A stretch of DNA of 64,000 bases from Ophiura sarsii. Its lineage: Eukaryota; Echinodermata; Ophiuroidea; Amphilepidida; Ophiuridae. The notes under the pieces were generated by a model that saw only the letters and a program-made list of their open reading frames with translations, was not told the origin of the DNA and searched no databases. Positions within the stretch are counted from its first letter, which is position 1, and every line of letters begins with the position of its first letter. The position numbers were made by a program, and so were the translations under genes. Below are positions 22,764 to 35,973 of this stretch, one piece after another. The stretch is from assembly GCA_035610835.1 (NCBI GenBank), contig CM069443.1:59289266-59353265 (forward strand), given 5' to 3'.

Positions 22764-22859
22764 ATTTTATTTCCCCTCTGATCTGAACATCGAAACGTTT
22801 CCATTGAAATTATTTTATTTCCCCTCTAATCTGTACATAGAAACATTCCCATTGTGAGC
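22764..22859 (-). promoter_or_regulatory. duplicated polyadenylation-signal segment downstream of the copy 1 gene
   Basis: A ~48-bp tandem duplication (22764 and 22812 starts). Each half carries AATAAA on the minus strand (22771-22766 and 22819-22814), about 97 and 145 bases past the stop codon. Position and orientation suit the 3' end of the unknown gene. The segment is present in every gene copy. Confidence 0.55.
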
Positions 22860-22915
22860 CACTATTCACTCCCTAAATATTTCAAATTTATCACAATATA
22901 TACATGTAACGATCT

Positions 22916-23011
22916 TCACATATCATCGAGAGATGCCAATGGTGCTGAATGAATATTGAGTCCCGTCCATGCATCCCATAAATCGACAGAGAAAGTTAAC
23001 ACGATGTCTGA
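22916..23011 (-). CDS. unknown gene copy 1, terminal exon 3
   Basis: 96 nt including TGA. Starts SDIVLTFSVDLWDAW and ends LASLDDM. Appears identical in all seven copies. Confidence 0.65.
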   Translation of the reverse strand, partial: SDIVLTFSVDLWDAWTGLNIHSAPLASLDDM

Positions 23012-24114
23012 CTGTAAAAAGATAAGATAAACAGTTTCACATTAGTTTCAAAATGCAAATTATCCTTTTAAAAGCTCAAGTTCAAAATACATTGTTTTTA
23101 AATAGCAAAGCATGAGTAAGCTTCCAACTATCGAATTTGTTTAAATGATTTAATAAGCAACAATATAATATAGGTCAACAATGACCAATCTGTGGTGTTA
23201 GACTTGAACTAGTCTTGAAAAGGAGCATACATGACTCTATTTTATGTCCATTTACTTAGAAACTCGCAGTTCTGTAGGTTCCGTGGTTTGTGTAGGCCTA
23301 CTTCTTAATGATATCATAAAGTTGAGGCTTAGTTCAGTGAATTTGAGTAAGAGTGTTATGTTTTATCATCCATTCCAGCATTGTTAAGAATCGAACCCAC
23401 AAGAATGACAATCAATGACATTGCCGGCTTTGAACACAAACTTTCTTAGGCGAGATATCCAAATTATACCACTGCCAGTAGCGGCGCAACGATGCACAAT
23501 CGCCATACACGCGTTTTATCACACATTTTGTTATCGGCTTGCCGATATATTTTTTATATGGCAATGTTCCGCCCATATTATCATGATTATGTTTACCTGT
23601 TCTTTCTCGTCAACTGTATACTCACTGTCCAGGACCCTTGGGTTTACTGGCACAGTGGTTGCGGCTTCGGGGATTGTTCCCGTTGTGGCCACATTCTGAT
23701 CATGAGGAGCCCTGGCATGGACGCAATGGAACAGGGCGGCTTGTACCCTTAGATTGTGCTGTAAAAATCGAATATAAAGAGAGTTGGCATAAGTATAACA
23801 ATACCCATCTTCGAACCTTTGATATCAGAAATAGACCAACTTTGATTGTTTACTAGTTTGTTTTCATGTTGATACTTAGCGCTGCACCAAGATTTTTAAA
23901 ACATATCTACTAGGCCTACTTCATGACTTACCAATTCCAAAGCATGATCAGCGCGAAGTTTAATAATCGATACTTCGTCATCACGGGCATTGTTTATGCG
24001 GCTTGGGCCAAAGCAACTTAAGAAGGTTGCAACCCGTAACAATGCCCGTTTAAATCTCGATACACGACTCATTTTATCTACCACGTTTACAGCTGAAATG
24101 TCACCTTTGACCAT
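22916..24114 (-). CDS. unknown three-exon gene, copy 1 (intact, 146 codons)
   Basis: Exons: 23932-24114 (61 codons, start ATG 24114 in context AAAATGG), 23597-23758 (54 codons) and 22916-23011 (31 codons plus TGA). Both introns (173 and 585 bp) are GT-AG and phase 0. Acceptors are CGATTTTTACAG and ATCTTTTTACAG; donors are GTAAGT and GTAAAC. Residues 17-39 are basic with hydrophobic spacing (RFKRALLRVATFLSC); the middle has a Thr/Val/Pro stretch (TTGTIPEAATTVPVNP) followed by acidic DSEYTVDEKEQ; the end is VDLWDAWTGLN, then APLASLDDM. I see no signal peptide or known domain and do not recognise the family. The matching phases, good Kozak context and downstream AATAAA make it look like a genuine gene. 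It is the diverged left-edge copy of the array. A non-coding or repeat-derived origin remains possible. Confidence 0.65.
23597..23758 (-). CDS. unknown gene copy 1, exon 2
   Basis: 162 nt, open throughout in the frame set by exon 1. Starts HNLRVQAALFHCVHARAP and ends TVDEKEQ. Appears identical in all seven copies. Confidence 0.65.
23932..24114 (-). CDS. unknown gene copy 1, exon 1
   Basis: Starts MVKGDISAVNVVDKMSR and ends RADHALEL exactly at the GTAAGT donor. In copies 2-7 this end reads GCTTTGTAATTTG before the same donor, which introduces a stop and a +1 shift. Confidence 0.65.
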
Positions 24115-24229
24115 TTTGTAAGCTTTTAATGCCGTGATCTTATCAGAGCGATGTGAATATCACGAAGTATCGAAATGCAACTGAGATTTGCTTCAATCGC
24201 TGTTGCCACCAACAAAAAATTGGTGACGC

Positions 24230-24400
24230 GCATGGAGATTAACAGCGCGTGCACTGCGTTACGCGGAAACAATGCATTACGTCAGCAGTACGTCATAGCG
24301 GTATGACGCGCGTCCATCGGCACTTTCGGACGGAGCGGGGGGAGGCGGACGTGCGGTCTGCGGAAGTGGTGCCAGATTTTCACGATTGTAATCTGCAATT
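24230..24400 (-). promoter_or_regulatory. CpG-rich putative promoter with CRE-like motifs
   Basis: Lies 115-290 bases upstream of the unknown gene's start, in otherwise AT-rich DNA. It has many CpGs plus TTACGTCA (24277-24284), TACGTCA (24289-24295) and TGACGCG, all resembling CREB/ATF sites. Equivalent stretches occur near 28576, 32922, 37268, 41614, 45958 and 50309, and in diverged form at 52911-53010. Promoter function is inferred from position and composition. Confidence 0.5.
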
Positions 24401-24689
24401 TAAAAGTGGCCAAATATCCTTGGATGGACGAAGTTTTGATCACGCATATGAAGCGGTCCGAAAAGCCGATTTTCACGGTTTTACGCACTATGACGGAGAG
24501 TGCTTTTGAAATCATAATTATTGAAAAACTGGGACTGTCGTTCCCAATCCTGAAAAACAGATTATGTTGAATGGGAACAACCAGAGTAGACTCTACAAAA
24601 AGAATGATAATCTGTTGGAAAAGAGAGTCAGGAGAAACGACTGAACACCCGATTTATAATACACCGCGTTTTAAGTGAGAGCTAATGGC

Positions 24690-24721
24690 GGTGTGTATAC
24701 CCTCTAGAGTATACATCACCA
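24690..24721. repeat. small hairpin in each unit
   Basis: GGTGTGTATACC and GTATACATCACC form an inverted pair around TCTAGA. It recurs at the same place in every unit, further upstream of the unknown gene than the CpG-rich stretch. Confidence 0.5.
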
Positions 24722-25305
24722 ATGCACTATAATGGGATAGCACGTCCGGTAAAAGTTTATCACAGCAATAGTTCCTTTTTTCGGTACAAGTTGCGCGATT
24801 TTGAATGATTTTTTTAATTATATCGATTACTTTTGGGTATTACACATTTTTATGAGTGTGCACAGTAATTAATTGAATAAAAAGCGCAGTATTTTGAACA
24901 TTTTACAGTTTTAAACGACTGAAATCGGCGTAAGGTCCGTCCTGAGTTTTGGGGCGTAAATAAAGGGCCGAAATCGCTACATCAATTTCATCGCGAAATA
25001 TTGAAATCTCTAGTAAAACACTTTGCGGTATACTTTTGATATGTTTTGCGGACATCCCTTGGGAATAATCTCTGTAAATGTCATATAAGAACGTATATAG
25101 TATGGGATAACTCAAGCTAGAGCCGATTGTTTGACCCTAATTTGCACGTGTAGAATGTATGGTGAGCGGATTGAAAGTGTATACCCATGACAGGCTGTCG
25201 TAACCTATCGCAGTCAGTAACCAGTAGTTTGCACTATTATCCCTAAATGAACCATGTTGTAATTATCTTATATTATACCTCATATACATATTTAATTGTC
25301 TAACC

Positions 25306-26525
25306 AGTAGATATCACTATTATCTTCAGTAGATAGGACTATTATCTTCAAAAGAAAACACCGTTATCTTCAGTAGATAGGACGTTATCGTCAGTAGATA
25401 GGACTATTATCTTCAATAGATAACACCATTAGCTTCAATAATTAACACTATTATCTTCAGTAGATAACACCATTATCTCAAGTAGATAACACCACTATCG
25501 TCAGTAGATAACACTACAATCATCAGTAGATAACACTGCTATCTTCAGTATCACAATGTCTTCCGTAGATAGAACTATCATCTTAAATATATAATACCAA
25601 TATCTCCCGTAGATAACACCATTATGTTCAGTAGATAACACCATTAACTTCAGTAGATAACACCACTAACTTCAGTAGATAACACTAATATATTTAGTAG
25701 AGAACACCATTATATCTTAAGTAGATAACACTTTATCGTCTCTTCAGTAGATAACACTTTTATTTTCAGTAGATAGCACAATTATCTTTACTATATATCA
25801 CTATTATCTTTAGTAGATAACACTACTATCTTCAGTAGATAACTCCATTATCTTCAGCAGATAACACTATTATCTTCTGTAGATTACACCATGAAATCCA
25901 GTAGATAACACCACTATCTTCAGTAGATAACACTATAATCTTCATTAGATAGCACTATTATCTTCAGTAGATAACACCATTATCTTCAATAGATGTCTCT
26001 ATATATCTTCAGTAAATAACACTATTTTATACAGCAGATAACATTATTATCTCCAGGAGATAACACTATTATATCCAGGAGATAACACAACTGTCTTCAG
26101 TAGGTAACACTACAATCTTCAATAGATAGCACTATTATCTTCAAAAGATAAAACTAGTATATGCAAAAGATAACACTATTATCTTCAATGAATAACACCA
26201 TTATCTTATGTAGATAACACTATTATTTTCAATAGATAACTCTATTATCGTCTGTAGATAATATCGATAACTCCAGTAGATAATTATATTATTTCCAGTA
26301 GATAATACTATTATCTTCAGTAGATATTACCATTATCTTCAGTAGATAACACTATTATCTTCAGTAGATAACACTATTATCTTCAGTAGATAGAAAACAC
26401 CATTATCTTCAGTATATAGCAGTATTATCTTCAGTAGATAGCATTATTATTTTCATTAGATAACAATACCCTCTTCGGTGGATAAGCCTATTATTTCTAG
26501 TAGATAGCAATACTATCTTCCAAAA
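25306..26525. repeat. 22-bp GATA-rich minisatellite, block M2
   Basis: About 55 monomers, almost base-for-base the same as M3-M6, so it amplified together with the unique segment. Confidence 0.93.
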
Positions 26526-27281
26526 ACGTTGTCCACTTATTATACGGGAGGGGGGTTGGGTTCCGGGGACGTTCAAAGTGTTCCCCCGCCATCCAGAGCG
26601 CGTAGTCGGGATGTGGCAAGCGTCTAAACAGGAATATTGTTAGCATGTGATGTGATCAAACAGAATAAGTCTCGAGTCGCAGAAACTGATTTTGAGATAT
26701 AGCCATACAAAGGATAGCATGTTGTGTTTTTTGTTGTTGAAAATCCTTCAATCGCTCATATCTTTAAAATTAATTGTTCATTCTTAACGGGGCTTTCTGC
26801 AAACTTTTGTATTGCAAACTGGCCAATACAATCAAATCAAGCACTAAATGGGATACTTCGATTTCAGATTCATTTTGGTTGATCGCATCACACCGTTCAC
26901 TAGAATGAAATATTTGTTCTCAAGCATACAAATACCCAAGTTATATCACAATTCCAAACGTTTACCTGTGTTGCTATCTGCAGTAGATAGTAAACAATAT
27001 GAATGAACAAAAAGACAACATCAAAAAACCACTACAAACCACATTCGTAACCATGTCATCGTAGATGCGCCGTACATCAAAAAACTGACACAAATAAGTC
27101 AAGAAAGTTATAAACCAAATGATCAAACTATTTTATTTCCCCTCTGATCTGAACATCGAAACGTTCCCATTGAAATTATTTTATTTCCCCTCTAATCTGT
27201 ATATCGAAACATTCCCATTGTGAGCCACTATTCACTCCCTAAATATTTCAAATTTATCACAATATATACATGTAACGATCT

Positions 27282-28460
27282 TCACATATCATCGAGAGAT
27301 GCCAATGGTGCTGAATGAATATTGAGTCCCGTCCATGCATCCCATAAATCGACAGAGAAAGTTAACACGATGTCTGACTGTAAAAAGATAAGATAAACAG
27401 TTTCACATTAGTTTCAAAATGCAAATTATCCTTTTAAAAGCTCAAGTTCCATTGTTTTTAAATAGCAAAGTTTGAGTAAGCTTCCAACTATCGAATTTGT
27501 TTAAATGATTTAATAAGCAACAATATAATATAGGTCAACAATGACCAATCTGTGGTGTTAGACTTGAACTAGTCTTGTAGAGGAGCATACAGGGCTCTAT
27601 TTTATGTCCATTTACTTAGAAACTCGTCAGTTCTGTAGGTTCCGTGGTTTGTGTAGGCCTACTTCTTAATGATATCATAGAGTTGAGGCTTAGTTCAGTG
27701 AATTTGAGTAAGAGTGTTATGTTTTATCATCCATTCCAGCATTGTTAAGAATCGAACCCACAAGAATGACAATCAATGACATTGCCGGCTTTGAACACAA
27801 ACTTTCTTAGGCGAGATATCCAAATTATACCACTGCCAGTAGCGGCGCAACGATGCACAATCGCCATACACGCGTTTTATCACACATTTTGTTATCGGCT
27901 TGCCGATATAATGGCAATGTTCCGCCCATATTATCATGATTATGTTTACCTGTTCTTTCTCGTCAACTGTATACTCACTGTCCAGGACCCTTGGGTTTAC
28001 TGGCACAGTGGTTGCGGCTTCGGGGATTGTTCCCGTTGTGGCCACATTCTGATCATGAGGAGCCCTGGCATGGACGCAATGGAACAGGGCGGCTTGTACC
28101 CTTAGATTGTGCTGTAAAAATCGAATATAAAGAGAGTTGGCATAAGTATAACAATACCCATCTTCGAACCTTTGATATCAGAAATAGACCAACTTTGATT
28201 GTTGACTAGTTTGTTATCATTTTGATACTTAGCGCCGCACCAAGATTTTTAAAACATCTACTAGGCCTACTTCATGACTTACCAAATTACAAAGCATGAT
28301 CAGCGCGAAGTTTAATAATCGATACTTCGTCATCACGGGCATTGTTTATGCGGCTTGGGCCAAAGCAACTTAAGAAGGTTGCAACCCGTAACAATGCCCG
28401 TTTAAATCTCGATACACGTCTGTCTACCACGTTTACAGCTGAAATGTCACCTTTGACCAT
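27282..28460 (-). pseudogene. unknown three-exon gene, copy 2 (early stop)
   Basis: Exon positions correspond to copy 1: 28283-28460, 27950-28111 and 27282-27377. Exon 1 has an in-frame 6-bp loss and then TAA at 28289-28287, ending the frame after 57 codons, plus one extra base before the donor. Exons 2 and 3 are unchanged. Either a broken copy or a gene for a 57-residue product. Unit-specific bases lie at 28470 and near 28841. Confidence 0.6.
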
Positions 28461-29651
28461 TTTGTAAGCGTTTAATGCCGTGATCTTATCAAAGCGATGT
28501 GAATATCACGAAGTATCGAAATGCAACTGAGATTTGCTTCAATCGCTGTTGCCACCAACAAAAAATTGGTGACGCGCATGGAGATTAACAGCGCGTGCAC
28601 TGCGTTACGCGGAAACAATGCATTACGTCAGCAGTACGTCATAGCGGTATGACGCGCGTCCATCGGCACTTTCGGACGGAGCGGGGGGAGGCGGACGTGC
28701 GGTCTGCGGAAGTGGTGCCAGATTTTCACGATTGTAATCTGCAATTTAAAAGTGGCCAAATATCCTTGGATGGACGAAGTTTTGATCACGCATATGAAGC
28801 GGTCCGAAAAGCCGATTTTCACGGTTTTACGCACTATGGCGGAGAGTGCTTTTGAAATCATAATTATTGAAAAACTGGGACTGTCGTTCCCAATCCTGAA
28901 AAACAGATTATGTTGAATGGGAACAACCAGAGTAGACTCTACAAAAAGAATGATAATCTGTTGGAAAAGAGAGTCAGGAGAAACGACTGAACACCCGATT
29001 TATAATACACCGCGTTTTAAGTGAGAGCTAATGGCGGTGTGTATACCCTCTAGAGTATACATCACCAATGCACTATAATGGGATAGCACGTCCGGTAAAA
29101 GTTTATCACAGCAATAGTTCCTTTTTTCGGTACAAGTTGCGCGATTTTGAATGATTTTTTTAATTATATCGATTACTTTTGGGTATTACACATTTTTATG
29201 AGTGTGCACAGTAATTAATTGAATAAAAAGCGCAGTATTTTGAACATTTTACAGTTTTAAACGACTGAAATCGGCGTAAGGTCCGTCCTGAGTTTTGGGG
29301 CGTAAATAAAGGGCCGAAATCGCTACATCAATTTCATCGCGAAATATTGAAATCTCTAGTAAAACACTTTGCGGTATACTTTTGATATGTTTTGCGGACA
29401 TCCCTTGGGAATAATCTCTGTAAATGTCATATAAGAACGTATATAGTATGGGATAACTCAAGCTAGAGCCGATTGTTTGACCCTAATTTGCACGTGTAGA
29501 ATGTATGGTGAGCGGATTGAAAGTGTATACCCATGACAGGCTGTCGTAACCTATCGCAGTCAGTAACCAGTAGTTTGCACTATTATCCCTAAATGAACCA
29601 TGTTGTAATTATCTTATATTATACCTCATATACATATTTAATTGTCTAACC

Positions 29652-30871
29652 AGTAGATATCACTATTATCTTCAGTAGATAGGACTATTATCTTCAAAAG
29701 AAAACACCGTTATCTTCAGTAGATAGGACGTTATCGTCAGTAGATAGGACTATTATCTTCAATAGATAACACCATTAGCTTCAATAATTAACACTATTAT
29801 CTTCAGTAGATAACACCATTATCTCAAGTAGATAACACCACTATCGTCAGTAGATAACACTACAATCATCAGTAGATAACACTGCTATCTTCAGTATCAC
29901 AATGTCTTCCGTAGATAGAACTATCATCTTAAATATATAATACCAATATCTCCCGTAGATAACACCATTATGTTCAGTAGATAACACCATTAACTTCAGT
30001 AGATAACACCACTAACTACAGTAGATAACACTAATATATTTAGTAGAGAACACCATTATATCTTAAGTAGATAACACTTTATCGTCTCTTCAGTAGATAA
30101 CACTTTTATTTTCAGTAGATAGCACAATTATCTTTACTATATATCACTATTATCTTTAGTAGATAACACTACTATCTTCAGTAGATAACTCCATTATCTT
30201 CAGCAGATAACACTATTATCTTCTGTAGATTACACCATGAAATCCAGTAGATAACACCACTATCTTCAGTAGATAACACTATAATCTTCATTAGATAGCA
30301 CTATTATCTTCAGTAGATAACACCATTATCTTCAATAGATGTCTCTATATATCTTCAGTAAATAACACTATTTTATACAGCAGATAACATTATTATCTCC
30401 AGGAGATAACACTATTATATCCAGGAGATAACACAACTGTCTTCAGTAGGTAACACTACAATCTTCAATAGATAGCACTATTATCTTCAAAAGATAAAAC
30501 TAGTATATGCAAAAGATAACACTATTATCTTCAATGAATAACACCATTATCTTATGTAGATAACACTATTATTTTCAATAGATAACTCTATTATCGTCTG
30601 TAGATAATATCGATAACTCCAGTAGATAATTATATTATTTCCAGTAGATAATACTATTATCTTCAGTAGATATTACCATTATCTTCAGTAGATAACACTA
30701 TTATCTTCAGTAGATAACACTATTATCTTCAGTAGATAGAAAACACCATTATCTTCAGTATATAGCAGTATTATCTTCAGTAGATAGCATTATTATTTTC
30801 ATTAGATAACAATACCCTCTTCGGTGGATAAGCCTATTATTTCTAGTAGATAGCAATACTATCTTCCAAAA
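29652..30871. repeat. 22-bp GATA-rich minisatellite, block M3
   Basis: 1,220 bp, about 55 monomers. Nearly identical to M2, with a private base change near 30018 (CTACAG for CTTCAG). Confidence 0.93.
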
Positions 30872-31627
30872 ACGTTGTCCACTTATTATACGGGAGGGGG
30901 GTTGGGTTCCGGGGACGTTCAAAGTGTTCCCCCGCCATCCAGAGCGCGTAGTCGGGATGTGGCAAGCGTCTAAACAGGAATATTGTTAGCATGTGATGTG
31001 ATCAAACAGAATAAGTCTCGAGTCGCAGAAACTGATTTTGAGATATAGCCATACAAAGGATAGCATGTTGTGTTTTTTGTTGTTGAAAATCCTTCAATCG
31101 CTCATATCTTTAAAATTAATTGTTCATTCTTAACGGGGCTTTCTGCAAACTTTTGTATTGCAAACTGGCCAATACAATCAAATCAAGCACTAAATGGGAT
31201 ACTTCGATTTCAGATTCATTTTGGTTGATCGCATCACACCGTTCACTAGAATGAAATATTTGTTCTCAAGCATACAAATACCCAAGTTATATCACAATTC
31301 CAAACGTTTACCTGTGTTGCTATCTGCAGTAGATAGTAAACAATATGAATGAACAAAAAGACAACATCAAAAAACCACTACAAACCACATTCGTAACCAT
31401 GTCATCGTAGATGCGCCGTACATCAAAAAACTGACACAAATAAGTCAAGAAAGTTATAAACCAAATGATCAAACTATTTTATTTCCCCTCTGATCTGAAC
31501 ATCGAAACGTTCCCATTGAAATTATTTTATTTCCCCTCTAATCTGTATATCGAAACATTCCCATTGTGAGCCACTATTCACTCCCTAAATATTTCAAATT
31601 TATCACAATATATACATGTAACGATCT

Positions 31628-32806
31628 TCACATATCATCGAGAGATGCCAATGGTGCTGAATGAATATTGAGTCCCGTCCATGCATCCCATAAATCGACA
31701 GAGAAAGTTAACACGATGTCTGACTGTAAAAAGATAAGATAAACAGTTTCACATTAGTTTCAAAATGCAAATTATCCTTTTAAAAGCTCAAGTTCCATTG
31801 TTTTTAAATAGCAAAGTTTGAGTAAGCTTCCAACTATCGAATTTGTTTAAATGATTTAATAAGCAACAATATAATATAGGTCAACAATGACCAATCTGTG
31901 GTGTTAGACTTGAACTAGTCTTGTAGAGGAGCATACAGGGCTCTATTTTATGTCCATTTACTTAGAAACTCGTCAGTTCTGTAGGTTCCGTGGTTTGTGT
32001 AGGCCTACTTCTTAATGATATCATAGAGTTGAGGCTTAGTTCAGTGAATTTGAGTAAGAGTGTTATGTTTTATCATCCATTCCAGCATTGTTAAGAATCG
32101 AACCCACAAGAATGACAATCAATGACATTGCCGGCTTTGAACACAAACTTTCTTAGGCGAGATATCCAAATTATACCACTGCCAGTAGCGGCGCAACGAT
32201 GCACAATCGCCATACACGCGTTTTATCACACATTTTGTTATCGGCTTGCCGATATAATGGCAATGTTCCGCCCATATTATCATGATTATGTTTACCTGTT
32301 CTTTCTCGTCAACTGTATACTCACTGTCCAGGACCCTTGGGTTTACTGGCACAGTGGTTGCGGCTTCGGGGATTGTTCCCGTTGTGGCCACATTCTGATC
32401 ATGAGGAGCCCTGGCATGGACGCAATGGAACAGGGCGGCTTGTACCCTTAGATTGTGCTGTAAAAATCGAATATAAAGAGAGTTGGCATAAGTATAACAA
32501 TACCCATCTTCGAACCTTTGATATCAGAAATAGACCAACTTTGATTGTTGACTAGTTTGTTATCATTTTGATACTTAGCGCCGCACCAAGATTTTTAAAA
32601 CATCTACTAGGCCTACTTCATGACTTACCAAATTACAAAGCATGATCAGCGCGAAGTTTAATAATCGATACTTCGTCATCACGGGCATTGTTTATGCGGC
32701 TTGGGCCAAAGCAACTTAAGAAGGTTGCAACCCGTAACAATGCCCGTTTAAATCTCGATACACGTCTGTCTACCACGTTTACAGCTGAAATGTCACCTTT
32801 GACCAT
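31628..32806 (-). pseudogene. unknown three-exon gene, copy 3 (early stop)
   Basis: Same structure and same TAA (32635-32633) as copy 2, giving a 57-codon frame. The unit has a private base in the CpG-rich upstream part (32948, CACTTCG for CACTGCG). Confidence 0.6.
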
Positions 32807-33997
32807 TTTGTAAGCTTTTAATGCCGTGATCTTATCAAAGCGATGTGAATATCACGAAGTATCGAAATGCAACTGAGATTTGCTTCAATCGCTGTTGCCA
32901 CCAACAAAAAATTGGTGACGCGCATGGAGATTAACAGCGCGTGCACTTCGTTACGCGGAAACAATGCATTACGTCAGCAGTACGTCATAGCGGTATGACG
33001 CGCGTCCATCGGCACTTTCGGACGGAGCGGGGGGAGGCGGACGTGCGGTCTGCGGAAGTGGTGCCAGATTTTCACGATTGTAATCTGCAATTTAAAAGTG
33101 GCCAAATATCCTTGGATGGACGAAGTTTTGATCACGCATATGAAGCGGTCCGAAAAGCCGATTTTCACGGTTTTACGCACTATGACGGAGAGTGCTTTTG
33201 AAATCATAATTATTGAAAAACTGGGACTGTCGTTCCCAATCCTGAAAAACAGATTATGTTGAATGGGAACAACCAGAGTAGACTCTACAAAAAGAATGAT
33301 AATCTGTTGGAAAAGAGAGTCAGGAGAAACGACTGAACACCCGATTTATAATACACCGCGTTTTAAGTGAGAGCTAATGGCGGTGTGTATACCCTCTAGA
33401 GTATACATCACCAATGCACTATAATGGGATAGCACGTCCGGTAAAAGTTTATCACAGCAATAGTTCCTTTTTTCGGTACAAGTTGCGCGATTTTGAATGA
33501 TTTTTTTAATTATATCGATTACTTTTGGGTATTACACATTTTTATGAGTGTGCACAGTAATTAATTGAATAAAAAGCGCAGTATTTTGAACATTTTACAG
33601 TTTTAAACGACTGAAATCGGCGTAAGGTCCGTCCTGAGTTTTGGGGCGTAAATAAAGGGCCGAAATCGCTACATCAATTTCATCGCGAAATATTGAAATC
33701 TCTAGTAAAACACTTTGCGGTATACTTTTGATATGTTTTGCGGACATCCCTTGGGAATAATCTCTGTAAATGTCATATAAGAACGTATATAGTATGGGAT
33801 AACTCAAGCTAGAGCCGATTGTTTGACCCTAATTTGCACGTGTAGAATGTATGGTGAGCGGATTGAAAGTGTATACCCATGACAGGCTGTCGTAACCTAT
33901 CGCAGTCAGTAACCAGTAGTTTGCACTATTATCCCTAAATGAACCATGTTGTAATTATCTTATATTATACCTCATATACATATTTAATTGTCTAACC

Positions 33998-35217
33998 AGT
34001 AGATATCACTATTATCTTCAGTAGATAGGACTATTATCTTCAAAAGAAAACACCGTTATCTTCAGTAGATAGGACGTTATCGTCAGTAGATAGGACTATT
34101 ATCTTCAATAGATAACACCATTAGCTTCAATAATTAACACTATTATCTTCAGTAGATAACACCATTATCTCAAGTAGATAACACCACTATCGTCAGTAGA
34201 TAACACTACAATCATCAGTAGATAACACTGCTATCTTCAGTATCACAATGTCTTCCGTAGATAGAACTATCATCTTAAATATATAATACCAATATCTCCC
34301 GTAGATAACACCATTATGTTCAGTAGATAACACCATTAACTTCAGTAGATAACACCACTAACTTCAGTAGATAACACTAATATATTTAGTAGAGAACACC
34401 ATTATATCTTAAGTAGATAACACTTTATCGTCTCTTCAGTAGATAACACTTTTATTTTCAGTAGATAGCACAATTATCTTTACTATATATCACTATTATC
34501 TTTAGTAGATAACACTACTATCTTCAGTAGATAACTCCATTATCTTCAGCAGATAACACTATTATCTTCTGTAGATTACACCATGAAATCCAGTAGATAA
34601 CACCACTATCTTCAGTAGATAACACTATAATCTTCATTAGATAGCACTATTATCTTCAGTAGATAACACCATTATCTTCAATAGATGTCTCTATATATCT
34701 TCAGTAAATAACACTATTTTATACAGCAGATAACATTATTATCTCCAGGAGATAACACTATTATATCCAGGAGATAACACAACTGTCTTCAGTAGGTAAC
34801 ACTACAATCTTCAATAGATAGCACTATTATCTTCAAAAGATAAAACTAGTATATGCAAAAGATAACACTATTATCTTCAATGAATAACACCATTATCTTA
34901 TGTAGATAACACTATTATTTTCAATAGATAACTCTATTATCGTCTGTAGATAATATCGATAACTCCAGTAGATAATTATATTATTTCCAGTAGATAATAC
35001 TATTATCTTCAGTAGATATTACCATTATCTTCAGTAGATAACACTATTATCTTCAGTAGATAACACTATTATCTTCAGTAGATAGAAAACACCATTATCT
35101 TCAGTATATAGCAGTATTATCTTCAGTAGATAGCATTATTATTTTCATTAGATAACAATACCCTCTTCGGTGGATAAGCCTATTATTTCTAGTAGATAGC
35201 AATACTATCTTCCAAAA
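33998..35217. repeat. 22-bp GATA-rich minisatellite, block M4
   Basis: 1,220 bp, same monomer order as M2 and M3. Confidence 0.93.
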
Positions 35218-35973
35218 ACGTTGTCCACTTATTATACGGGAGGGGGGTTGGGTTCCGGGGACGTTCAAAGTGTTCCCCCGCCATCCAGAGCGCGTAGTCG
35301 GGATGTGGCAAGCGTCTAAACAGGAATATTGTTAGCATGTGATGTGATCAAACAGAATAAGTCTCGAGTCGCAGAAACTGATTTTGAGATATAGCCATAC
35401 AAAGGATAGCATGTTGTGTTTTTTGTTGTTGAAAATCCTTCAATCGCTCATATCTTTAAAATTAATTGTTCATTCTTAACGGGGCTTTCTGCAAACTTTT
35501 GTATTGCAAACTGGCCAATACAATCAAATCAAGCACTAAATGGGATACTTCGATTTCAGATTCATTTTGGTTGATCGCATCACACCGTTCACTAGAATGA
35601 AATATTTGTTCTCAAGCATACAAATACCCAAGTTATATCACAATTCCAAACGTTTACCTGTGTTGCTATCTGCAGTAGATAGTAAACAATATGAATGAAC
35701 AAAAAGACAACATCAAAAAACCACTACAAACCACATTCGTAACCATGTCATCGTAGATGCGCCGTACATCAAAAAACTGACACAAATAAGTCAAGAAAGT
35801 TATAAACCAAATGATCAAACTATTTTATTTCCCCTCTGATCTGAACATCGAAACGTTCCCATTGAAATTATTTTATTTCCCCTCTAATCTGTATATCGAA
35901 ACATTCCCATTGTGAGCCACTATTCACTCCCTAAATATTTCAAATTTATCACAATATATACATGTAACGATCT

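Noticed and set aside
23415..23699. Plus-strand reading frame (MTLPALNTNF start), repeated in all units as a 94-109-codon frame
   Set aside because: It lies opposite exon 2 and its intron in the minus-strand model, has no splice or Kozak support, and repeats simply because the unit repeats.
24249..24515. Overlapping frames on both strands in the CpG-rich stretch (86 and 77 codons)
   Set aside because: High GC lowers stop frequency on both strands. The diverged unit 8 changes both frames, and neither resembles a known domain.
24903..25115. 70-codon minus-strand frame starting MSYPILYTFLYD, repeated in each unit
   Set aside because: No splice signals or family resemblance were found; conservation among units reflects recent duplication, not selection. 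I could not rule out a small gene.
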